Shown here in pieces: positions 38,655-50,384 of a DNA stretch of 64,000 nt. Numbering within the stretch: the first letter of the stretch is position 1; each line of letters starts with the position of its first letter. Where the stretch lies: NCBI GenBank assembly GCA_026413225.1, contig CM048553.1, positions 138,516,690 through 138,580,689 of the forward strand. The letters run 5' to 3'. The stretch comes from Otis tarda (lineage: Eukaryota; Chordata; Aves; Otidiformes; Otididae). The position numbers were made by a program, and so were the translations under genes. The notes under the pieces were generated by a model. The model had not been told where the DNA came from, made no database searches, and worked only from the letters and a program-made list of their open reading frames with translations.

Positions 38655-38948
38655 TTCCACTTTCTAGCTGATGCCCTAATAGAACATGTCTCTGTCATTC
38701 CAAATGTATTTCACTGTCTAATTAGCAGGAATTCTCTCCCTCAACCTGTGGGTTGTTGTTTTTTTTTTTTTTCTTTTAATTTAAATAATGCCTTATTGCA
38801 ATTTCATTCAACCATATTGATGTAGAATTGCCACCTTTCCTTGCCTTTGTTTTGACTTTCCTCTTCCTGACCCTCAGATATAATTCCACCTTCCAGCTGA
38901 CATCTTAATAAAACACAACTCCGTCATTCCAAATGTGTTTTCTATTCC
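38655..38948. repeat. Pair of imperfect direct repeats, about 65 bp each
   Basis: 38655-38720 and 38884-38948 share the order TTCCAC-TT-AGCTGA, AATA-AACA, then CTC-GTCATTCCAAATGT, with scattered substitutions, about 229 bp apart. The intervening sequence contains a T-run (38758-38772). They could be an old local duplication, or two ends of an unrecognised ancient repeat. Confidence 0.6.
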
Positions 38949-39738
38949 AAACAGATGCTTATAGTTTCACTAATAAGACTCTGGTATCTGTATAAAACTG
39001 GCTGTAAAACATTTTTGCACCTTGTCCTCCTTTTTGTCACAGATAGCATTTGGAAAACCTGGACAATCCTAAAAAATCTTAATAGCCAAATACCCCTCTT
39101 ATGCCACTGCATGAATATTAATGTCCTCTAGTGCTTATATACATCTTCTCTATCTATTCTGTGCTTAAGCAAAGTCAGCAATGCTTCCCAGCAACCACAC
39201 CATAATGAATCCCATTACCTTAATCAAAACTCTGCCTTTCTGTAACTTCTGGAAGTCACTGAAGCACTTCAAAAAGCCAGACTGGCATTTCATTTGCTTC
39301 AAATGCTGGACTCACATCTTGAATTGTTCTCCTTTAATTTTTTCTCTTCCTGTTTAGTTTCTGCTTCCTTTTCTGCTCTCAGTCAAATTGTACAAGAAGA
39401 CTCAGATTATGCCATCAGTCAACTAGATCACACTCGTATCAGCTTTATTTTAGGAGGGAAAATGGTTGGTTGTATAACAGTACCCAGTTGCTTGCACCCA
39501 TCACCTCTCTTTTACATATAACCCCTATCAGGACTCATCGTGTGCACCAGAACTGCCATCTAAATCCTGTACCAACTGTGACAGCTAATAACAAAAATCA
39601 CTGCAGTCATCTGGTGTTCGGGCTCATGGTTGCTCCCATCAGTGGAAGGCGGAATCTGTTAACTAGCACTTGTTCTGATCTACAGTGCTGAAATCTCCCA
39701 GGCTTAGATCTGAATTGGTGGCACTACAGTTTTTGGGG
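38949..39738. other. Pyrimidine-biased non-coding DNA
   Basis: C/T-rich on the plus strand with no recognised family. It might be an old antisense repeat body, given the direct repeats just upstream, but nothing diagnostic is visible. Confidence 0.4.
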
Positions 39739-39784
39739 GAAAAAAAAAAAAACCCAAACAAAACCAAAACAAAACAAAACAAAC
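39739..39784. repeat. A-run and (CAAAA)n simple repeat
   Basis: An A-run followed by CCCAAACAAAACC and several CAAAA units. Confidence 0.85.
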
Positions 39785-41469
39785 TATACTATGTTTGGCT
39801 TCACTCTTTTAACTCTTGGTCACTGACATCCTTCCAATTATTAGTCTCTTCTGCAACACCATGTCACTCAGTAAGCTCTCTCTTCTCCCAGTTTTTTTCC
39901 TTGCTAAGACAATTTGCAGACCACCATCATCATACATCTGTCTCTCTGAACACATCTACTTCTCTTTCTCATCCAGCTGTGAATTTTCATTTTCTAACAG
40001 TACTCCCAGAAAAAAATAATATAGCAGCAACCTTTGTAATCTTAAATATTTCTCAATACGTACAATAGCTTAAAGCACATCAGTCCCATCTGCACTGTGC
40101 AGATGCCTAGACCACTGAAGACTTACTTTCCAGTCAAATGATACCCTTTTGCACTCTTGGCTCACTCATTTTCTTTCTCACCTTTGTGGTGCTTCACTTC
40201 TGGTCTCCTATAAACAATGTATTTTGTATAGCGCTTTCAGATACAATCTTTGTGCAGTTGCTAAGTTTGTTTTTCAAAATCACCCTAATCTGCAATTGAT
40301 ACCAGTAGATTTTCAAAGCAAAACTTAGTCACTTAAAAATGGTTTCAAGTCTCCAGCTTCAGAATTACAATAAAAAAAAAACCTATAATATGTTTTTGCT
40401 TCAACACTCTTCCCTGAAAGATTGTAAGTTTAAAATTACATTGAATTCATTCATACTTAATGTACAAGCAGCTTCAAGTTTTTCCTGCATTCCTGTCTGC
40501 AGAAAAAATCTACAGAGTGGCACAATTTATTAACCTCTGTTTGCTGATACAGCAATAGTAGTAAGGATTCCGATTCTTACTTGCTACATTGAAATAAATT
40601 AATAGATTTACTCTCAGTTACACCACTTTAACACAAATCGCAAAGCCTGACCTGAAGTATGTAGCATCTCAGGAGAATCTGTAACACAAAAAAAAAATCA
40701 AAAGATGAGTTGGCTTTCCTCCAAGAAGGAAGCTAAGTGCCAGAAGAACAAGCAATATTACCCGCATTAACATGTTTATAGCTTTTTATATTCTCAGCTG
40801 TGCCCAGGATCTGCTGGGAAGAGCTAAGAAAAAGCTGCTACAAAGAAATCAGTTTTGACTCCCTGACTCTGGATCCAGTTCCACCACACTCTCAGTTTCA
40901 GCTCTGTTAAAAGACACTCAGATTTAGGGTCACTCAGATTTTCTATTTGCTGGCGTAAGACCTATGGGAACATCTGCTAGTCAAGGGCAACCCCAGCATA
41001 GGAGACCCTCCTCATTCACAGAGACCCCATAATCCCGTCTCTGGGAGAAGGAGAAGGTTGGCTTGAAATTAAGTATGCTCATCCTACACCTCTAACACTA
41101 ACGCCATCTCAGGTGAGGGCCAGGCTTTCCGTGCTGCTGGGGCAAAGCAAGGTCCCCAGGTCCTGATGAAGGAACACACCCCAAGCTTTCCTCTGGCCGT
41201 AAAAGTAGTCCATCAGGTGAGTCACAGAGGATAGCTGAAAGGAGAAATCACACACCAACATCGTACAGACAGGCGCTACTGCAGTAGCTTACACACTTTG
41301 GGATTCACAGAGCACAGTCACCCCTCAAAGCTTTTCACAGACCATGAGAGTGTCTACAATTTTCGCCATTCAACTCATTTCCATGCATCAGAGATATTAA
41401 CATGCTCTGCGGTCCCTGAGCCATGGGATAGGAATGACCGGACTAAGTATTTTTCATTCTTTTGTCTGA
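39785..41469. other. Single-copy non-coding DNA
   Basis: C/T-biased up to about 40250, then ordinary. The largest frame is 127 codons (39685-40068, +), low-complexity Ser/Thr/Leu-rich without domain resemblance. Confidence 0.5.
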
Positions 41470-41474
41470 AGATG
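41470..41474. repeat. Target-site duplication, left copy (AGATG)
   Basis: Repeated at 42621-42625 on the other side of the LTR. A sixth matching A precedes each copy, but the LTR end CA fits a 5-bp duplication. Confidence 0.75.
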
Positions 41475-42620
41475 TGTCATAGTTTAGCCCCGCTTGGGAG
41501 CAAGTGACACAGTGTCTCTCTCACTCCCCCCACCCTCTGAGGGAATAGGGAGAGATAATATAACAAAAAAGGCTCAAGGTTTGAGATAAGGACAGGGAGA
41601 GATCCTTAAAGTCACCATAACGGGCAAAACAGACTCAACTTGGGGAAAACAATTTATTTATTATTAAAACCAAAGCAGGATAATGAGACAGAGAACAAAG
41701 TAACTTCCCCTCCAACCATCCCTCTTTCCAGGATTAACTTTATTTTAAATTATCTCTACCTCCTTCCCCTGCCCCGAGTGGCACAGGGGGTAAGAGGGAA
41801 TGGGGATTACAGTCAGTTCATCACATGTTGCTTTACGCCACTGCTTCGTCATCGGGGGAAGAACTCTTCACATTCCTCCCCTGCTCCATCGTGGGGTCCC
41901 TCCCACGGGCTGCAGTCCTTTGTGAAACTGCTCCAGCATGAGTTGTTTTTGCACAGGGTGCAGTCCCTCCAGAACGGCTGCCCCAGCAGGCCCTCCATGG
42001 GCCACAGCCTCCTGCAGGCATTCGCCGGCCCTGGTGTGGGGTCCTTCACGGGCTGCAGGTGAATCTCTGCCCCTCCATGGACCTCCATGGGCTGCCAGGG
42101 GACAACTTGCTCCACCATGGTCTGCACCACAGGCTGCAGGGGAATTCTGGCCAGGAGCCGCGTTACTCCTCCCTCTCCTTCTTCACTGACCTTGGCGCCT
42201 GCAGCCGTTCCTCTCACAAGAAATTCTTAACAATCCGCTCAAGCTGACGCCTCTCAGGTTCTCTTCACATCTCCTCTCCTCTCCACTTCTTGCAGCCAGG
42301 CCAGGCCAAGCCTGGCCCAGTCGGCTGCCCAGCGGGAGGCCAGAGAGTGAGGCCTGCAAGGCTCACAAGGCTCACGCCTCCCCCTCTCTGCCCGCACTCA
42401 GCTTCTTCGCATCATCTTCCTTTTTTTTTACTTATTTTTCCCCTTCTTAAATACGTTATCGCAGAGGCATTATCAGGCATTCCATCACCAATTGGCTGGG
42501 CCCTGGCCAGCAGTGGGTTCGCCCTAGGCCTGGCCGAGTCCACCAGACAAAGGGGAAATTTCCAGCAGCTTCTTGCAGTAGCTGCCACCGTAGCCCCCCC
42601 CACTAAACAAAATCAACACA
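41475..42620 (-). mobile_element. Solo LTR of an avian endogenous retrovirus, about 1.15 kb
   Basis: Canonical ends (TGTCATAG on the left, CAACACA on the right) are flanked by exact 5-bp repeats AGATG. I recognise the sequence as a long LTR found in many copies in birds, in minus orientation. Read on the minus strand, it starts TGTGTTGATTTTG and has a TATA-like TATTTAAG at 42453-42446, about 170 nt in. A GC-rich middle follows, in which CTGCAGCC-type motifs recur (plus-strand 41907-41915, 42050-42058, 42131-42139). Two overlapping AATAAA signals lie at 41653-41662. Distance from TATA to poly(A) signal implies an unusually long R region of about 0.8 kb. A 122-codon minus-strand frame (42217-41849) lies inside it. 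No internal sequence or partner LTR is present. Confidence 0.9.
41849..42217 (-). other. 122-codon open frame inside the long LTR
   Basis: The frame spans the GC-rich middle of the LTR, between the TATA-like box and the poly(A) signals, so it would lie in the 5' part of an LTR-initiated transcript. The translation contains loosely repeated blocks around LQPV/VEQV/WPMEG, reflecting the recurring CTGCAG-containing DNA units, and several Cys and Trp residues. I recognise no domain. It may be a by-product of GC-rich degenerate repeats, or an LTR-encoded peptide conserved across the family; this copy alone cannot decide. Confidence 0.3.
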
Positions 42621-42625
42621 AGATG
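42621..42625. repeat. Target-site duplication, right copy (AGATG)
   Basis: Matches 41470-41474. Confidence 0.75.
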
Positions 42626-45114
42626 AAAAGCAACAGTTGTGTTTCACACAAACAGATGTTGGAAACAAAGAAGAACCCAAGATAAGACTAATTAGAAGCC
42701 GGACTGGTCCAACTCCTCCGCAGAAGAGCCTGCATGTATCTAGAGCACAGTCGCTGCCAGCTATCACAGCAAGCAACACTACACTTACTTAAAAATTATG
42801 TGAGTAAACCCATTTATTCATTTGTTTTAATTAGTTCTTTATGATCATGGAAACATTTACTATTATACCTATATTCTCTCTTATTCAAAAGCTGTGTTCA
42901 CAACTTCTAAAAATATGTCGTTACTTCATCCTCACACAGAATTTTTCCTTGTAATAAAGCAAGCAGAGACTTTTGAAGACTCTGTAATGGTTTGAAAAAG
43001 GAAATGTTAAAATTATCTGAAGTTTGAACTGGGATAATCTCTGAATTAAAATTCCTAATTATGCCATTAGATAACTTAAGACCATTCAAGAAGACCTATT
43101 ATCACCTACTGTGCACACAGCATAAAACTGGCTTTCAGCTGAAAAGCAAAACCATCAAAGTCAGACAGAAAAGGACTGCACTGTGAGAGGGGCACAGCCT
43201 TCCTCTACAGTGTGGGCTAAGGCAGAGAAGGGTTCCCCACAGTAGTCTACAAATATACTTTTAATCATGGACATCATGATGGCAATAAGGCTTGAGAAGT
43301 TAAACCAGTCTGTCTGCCAGCCAGTCTTTCTCTTCTCTTGGACATCCCAGCAGGAGTCCTAATTAGACAGCTCTGGTTAGCATAAGCCTGTGGAGGAAGT
43401 GACATAAGATGATCTAATGTTTCATGGCTATGTGACAATAATAACTTTCAGTCATCCAGAATCTGGATTTGAACAGATCTGCAAACAAAGTTCTCCGTAC
43501 TCCTTAATTCTGTAAGGCATCTACTCTCCCAGTTGATTTTAACACGGTTTGTACTTTCACCACCTAAATTCAGATTAACTCTTACCATATTTGATGGAAG
43601 CAAACAGGCTCTTCAGGAGGGTGATTTCTGAGGAATAAGGTTAGATTTACACCAGTTTACAAAAAGAAGTATTTAGCCTTTCCAGGCCTAAGTTGTAACT
43701 ATTCAACAAAAGCTCTAACAAAAGGTAGACTAGCTTTGGTGACTTGGTACCCTGTGTTGTTGTTACACAGCAAAGTCAGTGGGAAATTCTACATCCATTA
43801 AAGGCAATAAATTCCCCCTGCAGTGCAGACAGCCTTTCACTCAGTGAGCTTTGAAGTAGTCCACAGTTAGAAAGTTATCCAGCCCCAAAATCTGAAAACT
43901 AGGGTTCAGGGCAGGCACAGAAGCCACATGCCCATTACTGCTGCACATGATTCAATAAAATTGCAGGAGAACACACCTTTGTAAATATTTTTCCAGAGAA
44001 TAATAGAAAATTCTTAGAAGCGATTCCAAGCCTTTTCATGCTTAAATGGTATAAATTTGAAGTAACTCCACTGGAATTCATGGAGCTCCAGGGCTGTAAA
44101 ATCTGTATCAGTAATCAGACTCCGATTTATTCATTTTTTGGCATACCTACCAAGTTTTCTTTATGTATCTGACTAGACTTCTAGGCATAATTTCACCAAG
44201 AGAATAAGCATTATTTGAATTTGTAGACTAAATGATTGCATGTCCTGGGAAATACTTCTGGCAGGTGCACTTTTATCTAAAGCAGATTTAGCTGGGGCAT
44301 CGTTGCTGAGATTGTTGGCACCTGGCTCTTTATTGTATAACAATCTAGTAAGAGTTACGGCAAAAGAGCGAATCAGTTTTGGAGCAGATAACGTGCATTA
44401 GACTCTGGGTATGTGTAAACCCAACATACCCAGCTGCATTCTAGGCATTGAAGAGTTATATATACCCACTGGAAGTGTACCACAGTTCTGGCAGAAGTTC
44501 AAGAATCTCTGAACTTGTATAACCCCCAGAAGACTTGTTTAATAACCAAAGTGAGGGGGGAAAAAATGGGTTAGCATATCAGTCAATTTTTGTTCTTATA
44601 TAACAAGGCCTTTTTTCAGCAATGCAACTGAACTTTTACTATGAAAGCCGTAAATTACCTTCAAATGCAAAACTTGCAGAAAACCAGTGCTGGACAATCC
44701 CAGGAAGAAATTGGTCTAAAAGACAAAACAGAAAGCTAATGAGTTAAAAAAAAGATAAAAAGACACAATAATGGATATAATATCAAATATATTCAAGAAG
44801 GGACAGAACCACAACAGTAAATCAGAAACTGTAAAACTGATAGCAGACAGAAAATAATTAAATATAAGAGCATGCAATAATTAATTTGTGCAATCAATAA
44901 GTTAACAAGTACTTTATTGGTATAAACTGTCCATTCCCCATATGTCAATTGAAATGAACACATTCTGTGCTGAAAACTCATGCCCTTTTCAAAATCCTCT
45001 TTGTTTCACAAAAGTTAGTAGAGCTGACGCAGCACAGGTTCCAATATGACTTACTCTGTTTTGACTTTGTATTTTTCCACAGACTCAGGTAGTTTTGAGA
45101 GCAGAATCAGCCCT
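42626..45114. other. Single-copy AT-rich DNA between two retroviral insertions
   Basis: No gene or repeat is recognised. The longest frame is about 62 codons. Confidence 0.55.
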
Positions 45115-45614
45115 TGTTGCTAAAGTAGTAAATCTGCGTAGTGGACACTTCATGCCTGAGATAGAGACAGGTTAGCTTCACAAGAAACAGATTAATTTCA
45201 TAAGATACATCCACTACTATAAAAAGACAAGCACTGTTTTGTAGCAGATCTCACCAATCTCAAACATCCTGGGGGTCTTGGGGGCCTGGAAGTTGTCACC
45301 TGCAGGGACCCATGTGGATCCAACTCCTTTAAGTTCAAAGTGTTGACTGCTTCTTTCTTCTGGACACCTTTTAACTTTCTTCTTGGTTCTTTCTTTGAGG
45401 CTCACTTCAGCAGTTGCTTTTCCTCTGTCAGCTGTTACATTACTTTCTAAGAACATTTCATCTTTCTAAGAACACTTTCCCCAGATTTCCTGTTCTGCTC
45501 CTTGTGTCACATAACAGCACATGCCAGCACCTATGCTTGACTTTGCAAGAGAAAAATGCTCAAGAAAAAATTATGCTAACTATAGCCCATGTCAGCTACC
45601 ACCTGTTTGTCCCA
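45115..45614 (-). repeat. 3' LTR of the old provirus
   Basis: About 500 bp. On the minus strand it begins TGGGACAAACAGG directly after the polypurine tract and ends GCAACA. It matches the 5' LTR block by block. The position equivalent to the TATA box of the other LTR reads TTAAAAGG here, so this copy's promoter core is altered. Confidence 0.72.
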
Positions 45615-45622
45615 CCCTCCTT
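45615..45622 (-). other. Polypurine tract of the old provirus
   Basis: AAGGAGGG on the minus strand, directly adjacent to the start of the 3' LTR. This is the expected position for the plus-strand primer in retroviral reverse transcription. Confidence 0.6.
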
Positions 45623-48600
45623 GAAGGCCCTCCTGTAATAAATGACATTATCAACATCAAGGCCTGGCATGGCACATGTCTGTGCCATTTCAGGCTTACT
45701 TGGTGGCGGCCAAGGTGCTGTGACTGACCACACCAGTGATATTCTTCCTTCTTTCAGTGCATTCCAGTACCTGCCACTGTGAAATACAACTATCAAGGCC
45801 ATTTTTTGCTGTTTCCATAGCATTTCTAATAGTTGTTGAAAATTCACATGTTCTAATATTTCTTTTAAATGAGACAATTTTGTATCAGTTGCATTTAAGG
45901 TTATATTTTGATACCAGCACAGTATTTAATGAGTCATCAACTAGAAAACACAGGTGGTTTATACAAAAAAAATAGATGGCATCCAATAACAGCTTCATTG
46001 GAGTCAGTAAACACAGTTTGACTGGAAATGTCATTAATTAAAGCATATTCACACATTGTTCTGAAACACACACATCCTTTTCATACATAAGCTAATGCTG
46101 TTTTCTTATACTGCTGCAGACTAATCTTAAAATGATACACCAGGCAATCACTTAGCTAAGGACTTGATCCTGGATAAAAGTGAACAATTTCCATCAAGGC
46201 TGTACTTGCCACTCTTTATCCATAGCAGAATCCAACAGAATCCTTCTGATCTCAGTGGGGAGGACTGTCTCCACCTCAGTGCATCTGCTCCAAGTGCCAT
46301 TCGCAACTAAGAACAAGGGAGCATTTTTTTTTTCTTTTTACTTTTTAATACTTTCAGTAACACTTGATCTTTTAATTTGGGTTGGTTTGTTTTTTTTTTT
46401 CCAGACAGGCAACATATCTCCTAGAACCACTGTTCCCGTACTATAGCTTGGCTATTGTTCAGTTAGGAGGACTTGGCTATCTTGGACAACACTGCAGCCT
46501 CCAGGTAATTGGCAAGGGCTCCAGCAGTCATGCTACTGACTTGCCTGAGTTCCCCAGTTCCTGCTTCATCCCAATGCCATGGCTAGCAAGCAGAATTAGC
46601 CAGACTTCATATATGAAACCACTGTGAAGCCAAGTCAACTATCCTGTTTAGGGTAGACAAAAAGGATGTGTCATGTAGCCTGAGCGTTGAACATTGGATG
46701 AGTTCAAGCTTTTTTTTTTTATTTTATTTTTCATATTTCCAATATCTTTGCACGTGGGTTTCATATCTCGGCCAATCTGTGCCACTCTTTATCTGTCTTT
46801 TATTTAAATACTCTGGCTCCTTTGTAAGAATGTCTTTCCAAATGGGAACTATTACCTTTCCCTTTAAACTCCTCACAGGTGTGTAAGTTTAGTCAGGTGC
46901 ACCTTATACTCAATGCTATACATCTACCAGCAACCAAAGGAAACCTTGAAACCAGACATTTGAAAGTACTGGTACTCAAACAAGGCTAGAGATGCTGTGA
47001 GGTTTATAATTTTCTCAGTCCCAGTCAGGCTCTGTTTTCATTTTTCTGCAAAATAAAAATGAAATCCTCAGCCTCATTAATCTATTTTCCATGCATTTAT
47101 ATTTGAAAAATTAAACTTCTTTTTTCTGGTCTTTTTTCCCCTTCTCACTTTTAGCTGGTGGGGCTTGCCTTGTTGTTATTTCTGAGAGGTCTCATCCTCT
47201 GAAGTCTCAGCATGTGTTTTTTTCCTTTGGCTCTCTGTTACTCAATTCCCAGCATTTCATTCTACCAGGTGCAGCAAACATGCTACTTTATCCATCTTTT
47301 CAACATTTGCTTCTAATGTATGCCTGTTTACCTGGTGGTGTGTAGCTGACACTGTCTTTAGCATGCCTTGAATCCATCTGTCTGTTGGACCATATGGTTG
47401 TAATTTATTTGGCAGCCACGCTCCTAATCGCAAATGGAGCATCCTCAAGTCTCTTCTATTCCAGGAGATGCAGCAATTCCTCATTCAAGCATTAGGATTA
47501 TTGGGAGATTCACTTCTCAGGCTTTCCCTTGCTGCTTTACAACTTCTCTCAAAGTCATCTTCAGCATTCAGCAGTTCTCCCTGGGGATGGTCGGCAACAC
47601 GAAGCCTTTGTGCAAACCCTAATGCCAGATGCAATCATTTATAATTTTTCCTGTGACATACAGGCCCAAGTCATAGCCAGTTTCTGTCAGAGAAACATCT
47701 GTCCTATCAGCACCCAAGCAGCTGCGCTGGGTCTTTTACCGTAAGTTGGAAATACTTCTGTCAATTGGGGAAACGATCATAAGTTTGGGATAAGAAGGGT
47801 CCATTTCACAACCTACTCCATAGTCTAGAAATCCTCTAGTGAGTTTATTACTTCTGTATGTGGACTGCTGGTCATATAAGTTATACTATTCCTAACACAC
47901 ATCTCTACATCTTCTCTTATCTTAAACCATTATACACCACTCTGTAATCTTGTCAAGGCTTTGTTTATTCCTGAATTTCCCTGAGGATAAGCTCATGCTG
48001 TCAACTTGATTTGTGCATGTTCAGGCACTATCCAGCTTTTATATAAGTCTATAGACTTGTGACACACTACCACTTTCCATCTCAAACTTTCCCCTTCTTC
48101 CACTAAATCAGAGAGGGTTAGGTCTTGTGCTTGCAATACTATCTTGTCTAAGCTCTCTGTCCTTTTTAGTTGAGATGATGGATCAGGCCATGTCTTAAAG
48201 ACTTTTTGGCTTTGTATGCTGAAGCTAAAGGAGGGAGGTATACTCTCTGCTGGCTGCATGCCCTTTTCTTCCAGATCAAGAGCTGGTTCCTCACTGCACA
48301 ATCTGAAACAGGATTCTGGCAGTGGCTGATCTACCAGAGTGTCTTTTAATGCTGCCAGCTGTCAGCCTGAGCATAAAGTGACAGCAACTTTCTCTGGATG
48401 ATTTTGCTCATCATCACATACCCCATGTGAGGTGTTTGCCCTCCATAGTAATCTGGCCCACCTACAAGCTAACCAACATACCCTCTACTTTTTTGGCTGT
48501 GTCACTTTAACAGTGCCATTCAAAAAGAGTGTTTTCTGTGGTTTTGATCTGAGTGGGAAGTCCTCATGGTCTTCCACTGCTTTTTCTTCATCCATTACCA

Positions 48601-48985
48601 AACCACAGACAGAGACAGAGACAGATCCTGACCTCCTACTGTGACCTCTTTGTTCAGTTGTGGCAGTGACCACTTGGTTAGCCAGGGTTTGATGCATGTC
48701 CCTTATCAACCTTTCCTGATAACAGATGCATCACCAGGTATGCCACAAGTATGCCTCCTGACATGCCATAGGGGACCAGACAGAGAGATATACATTTGAA
48801 GCATGAATTGCTAACTTCCAGTTATTTCCAATCTCTTGTATGGTAAAGTATGAGGAGATAACTGCTCCTATTTCAAAACAAAATTATCTTAGCACTTGCA
48901 CCTTCTTACATTCAGAGAAGGAAATTGTGATCCTTCAAATCTCTAGTCTGGGAAGGTTATCTCTCTCAGTTCAGTTAAGCTTCAA
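45623..48985 (-). pseudogene. Decayed internal region of the old provirus
   Basis: Minus-strand frames at 48709-48485, 48301-47993, 47484-47257 and 45877-45596 are separated by stops and frame changes. By position the first ones should correspond to gag, but I cannot identify a major homology region, zinc knuckle, protease, RT or integrase motif, so gene assignment is left open. The length suggests loss of most of pol and env. No part is restorable or intact. Confidence 0.5.
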
Positions 48986-49003
48986 GCCCACCCAGAAATG
49001 CCA
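48986..49003 (-). other. Possible primer binding site of the old provirus
   Basis: Read on the minus strand it starts TGGCATTTCTGG, four bases inside the inferred LTR end, where a tRNA-complementary site is expected. It starts with the usual TGG, but the rest does not match one tRNA well enough to name it. Confidence 0.35.
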
Positions 49004-49007
49004 AATC

Positions 49008-49562
49008 TATTGCCAAAGTGATAAATGTGGGTAGTGGGCAGTCAACAGCCGAGATAAAAAAGTCCATCCTCTAACAGACAAGGTTTACCAGAACATACAC
49101 AACTATGCAGAGCTAAGCGATGATATGTAGCCTCTGTTAATAAAATCTCACCAGTCTGTTGGCCAGATGTCCTGTGAGTCTTGAGAATCTGGAGACGGTC
49201 TACAGCAGAGATCATGCAGATTCAACTCCTTTAAGTTCAAAGCATTCACAAGTTCAAAGCATTCACAAGTTCTCTGTTCTGGTCATCTTTTATAATTTTT
49301 TTCCAGTTATTTGTTTAAATCTGGTAATGCCTCCGCTTACCTCAGCAGTCACTTTTCCTCCCTCAGCTATTGCATTCCTTTCTTTATCTTTCCAAGGAGG
49401 CTTTTTTTGGCTTTCCTTATCTCCTTCTGTTTTGCTTAGGGAATCTTAGATAATGCAATGGCAACAGCTACTCTTCTTCATCAGGAAAGGAGGAGGAAGG
49501 TTCAACCATAAATTAATGATGTTAGCTGTTGCTTATGCCAGCTACAGGCTACTTGGTCTACA
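49008..49562 (-). repeat. 5' LTR of the old provirus
   Basis: About 555 bp. On the minus strand it begins TGTAGACCAAGTAGCC and contains a TATA-like TTATAAAAG near 49295-49287. It is longer than its partner, partly through a 17-bp tandem duplication (AAGTTCAAAGCATTCAC, 49233-49249 and 49250-49266). Confidence 0.72.
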
Positions 49563-49865
49563 GCCTCCTGACTTAATATAAATTATAGAGTAATTTAAAT
49601 TTAGGTTTTAATTGTTTAAATCTAGCCACACTTACTCATCACTAATAATTCTTTACTTCATCAATATTCAATAGATATCAATAGCTTTTAAAATCTAAGC
49701 CAAGTGTGGCTATGAATCTGTTTATCTGTTTTTCTGTTGAAGTATTTAAAGGATTCCTGCTCTACACATGTAACGTTTTCCTTTACATAAGCATCATTCA
49801 TGCTCTGTCATATCATGTCATCTGGATGCTTTATAAATAATTCTTCCTAGCATTTCATCCAGTTC
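49563..49865. other. AT-rich flank
   Basis: Nothing recognised. The sequence immediately outside the LTR (GCCTC) only loosely resembles the other flank (GCCCT), so a target duplication is not convincing. Confidence 0.45.
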
Positions 49866-50330
49866 ATCTAAGTTTTATTGACTTTTTTAGGACTATCCCC
49901 AAATTTGCTACTAATCTCTTCCTTTGTGTGGTGGTTTTAATCAGTGACAGTTTCAATCTGGAAGCTTTAACCAATATCCTCATTACTGGGTGTGTTTGCA
50001 ATTCCTGGGTGTTCTCTCACAGAGTCTTGGAGTTTTTTTACCTCTTCCTTTGAAAAATTGTTCCTTGACACTATTCCGTCTTTATTTGACACAAGTAAGA
50101 TAAATGTAATGAACTCCCTGACATCTTCTAAAGGGAGAACCTACACAAAGAAATTTTTCAGGTTTTTGGCAGCCTGTTCATCTGTCATAACCATTTATTT
50201 AATTCTTTGAAAGCTGGTAAAAGCCATCACTTCCTTTATAGGTTTGCTGTTCCTAATATACTTAAAGGTTTCTTGTTGTTTGTGATAATGCCTCTGTAGA
50301 GTGATTCGCCATATCCCATTTCATAAGGGG
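49866..50330 (-). mobile_element. Possible very old CR1-like ORF2 fragment
   Basis: On the minus strand, pieces such as KYIRNSKPIKEV and MTDEQAAKNLKNFFV resemble the linker before the RT domain in old CR1/L3 elements (KYINSK... then a D-EKAE-LN-FFASVF pattern, from family knowledge). Stops and substitutions are frequent. The call rests on short matches and could be wrong. Confidence 0.35.
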
Positions 50331-50384
50331 AAAAAATGAGTCTTTAATTATTCTGTACTCCAGACAACACAAGGTAACAATTCA

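Larger units (their letters stand above)
45115..49562 (-). mobile_element. Old endogenous retrovirus, minus strand, two diverged LTRs and decayed interior
   Basis: Segments 45115-45614 and 49008-49562 are direct repeats of each other. Both contain CAACTCCTTTAAGTTCAAAG. They also share a (T)CTCACCA-TCT block, an AGCAGT-(T/A)CTTTTCCTC block, and matching ends. A polypurine tract (AAGGAGGG on the minus strand) abuts the left LTR and a TGG-beginning primer-site candidate abuts the right one, which together set minus orientation. The interior is only about 3.4 kb, well short of a full gag-pol-env set. Its minus-strand frames are broken into pieces of at most about 100 codons, and I could not identify RT, integrase or envelope motifs. 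The provirus is therefore internally deleted and inactive. No clean target duplication is visible. The visible divergence between the LTRs indicates an old insertion. Confidence 0.75.

Noticed and set aside
48986-49003. Assignment of the primer site to tRNA-Lys or tRNA-Leu
   Set aside because: Only about half of the 18 positions match tRNA-Lys and fewer match tRNA-Leu, so no tRNA is named.
45108-49567. Target-site duplication (CAGCC or GCCCT/GCCTC) around the old provirus
   Set aside because: The matches overlap the LTR ends or are imperfect. Not convincing after this much divergence.
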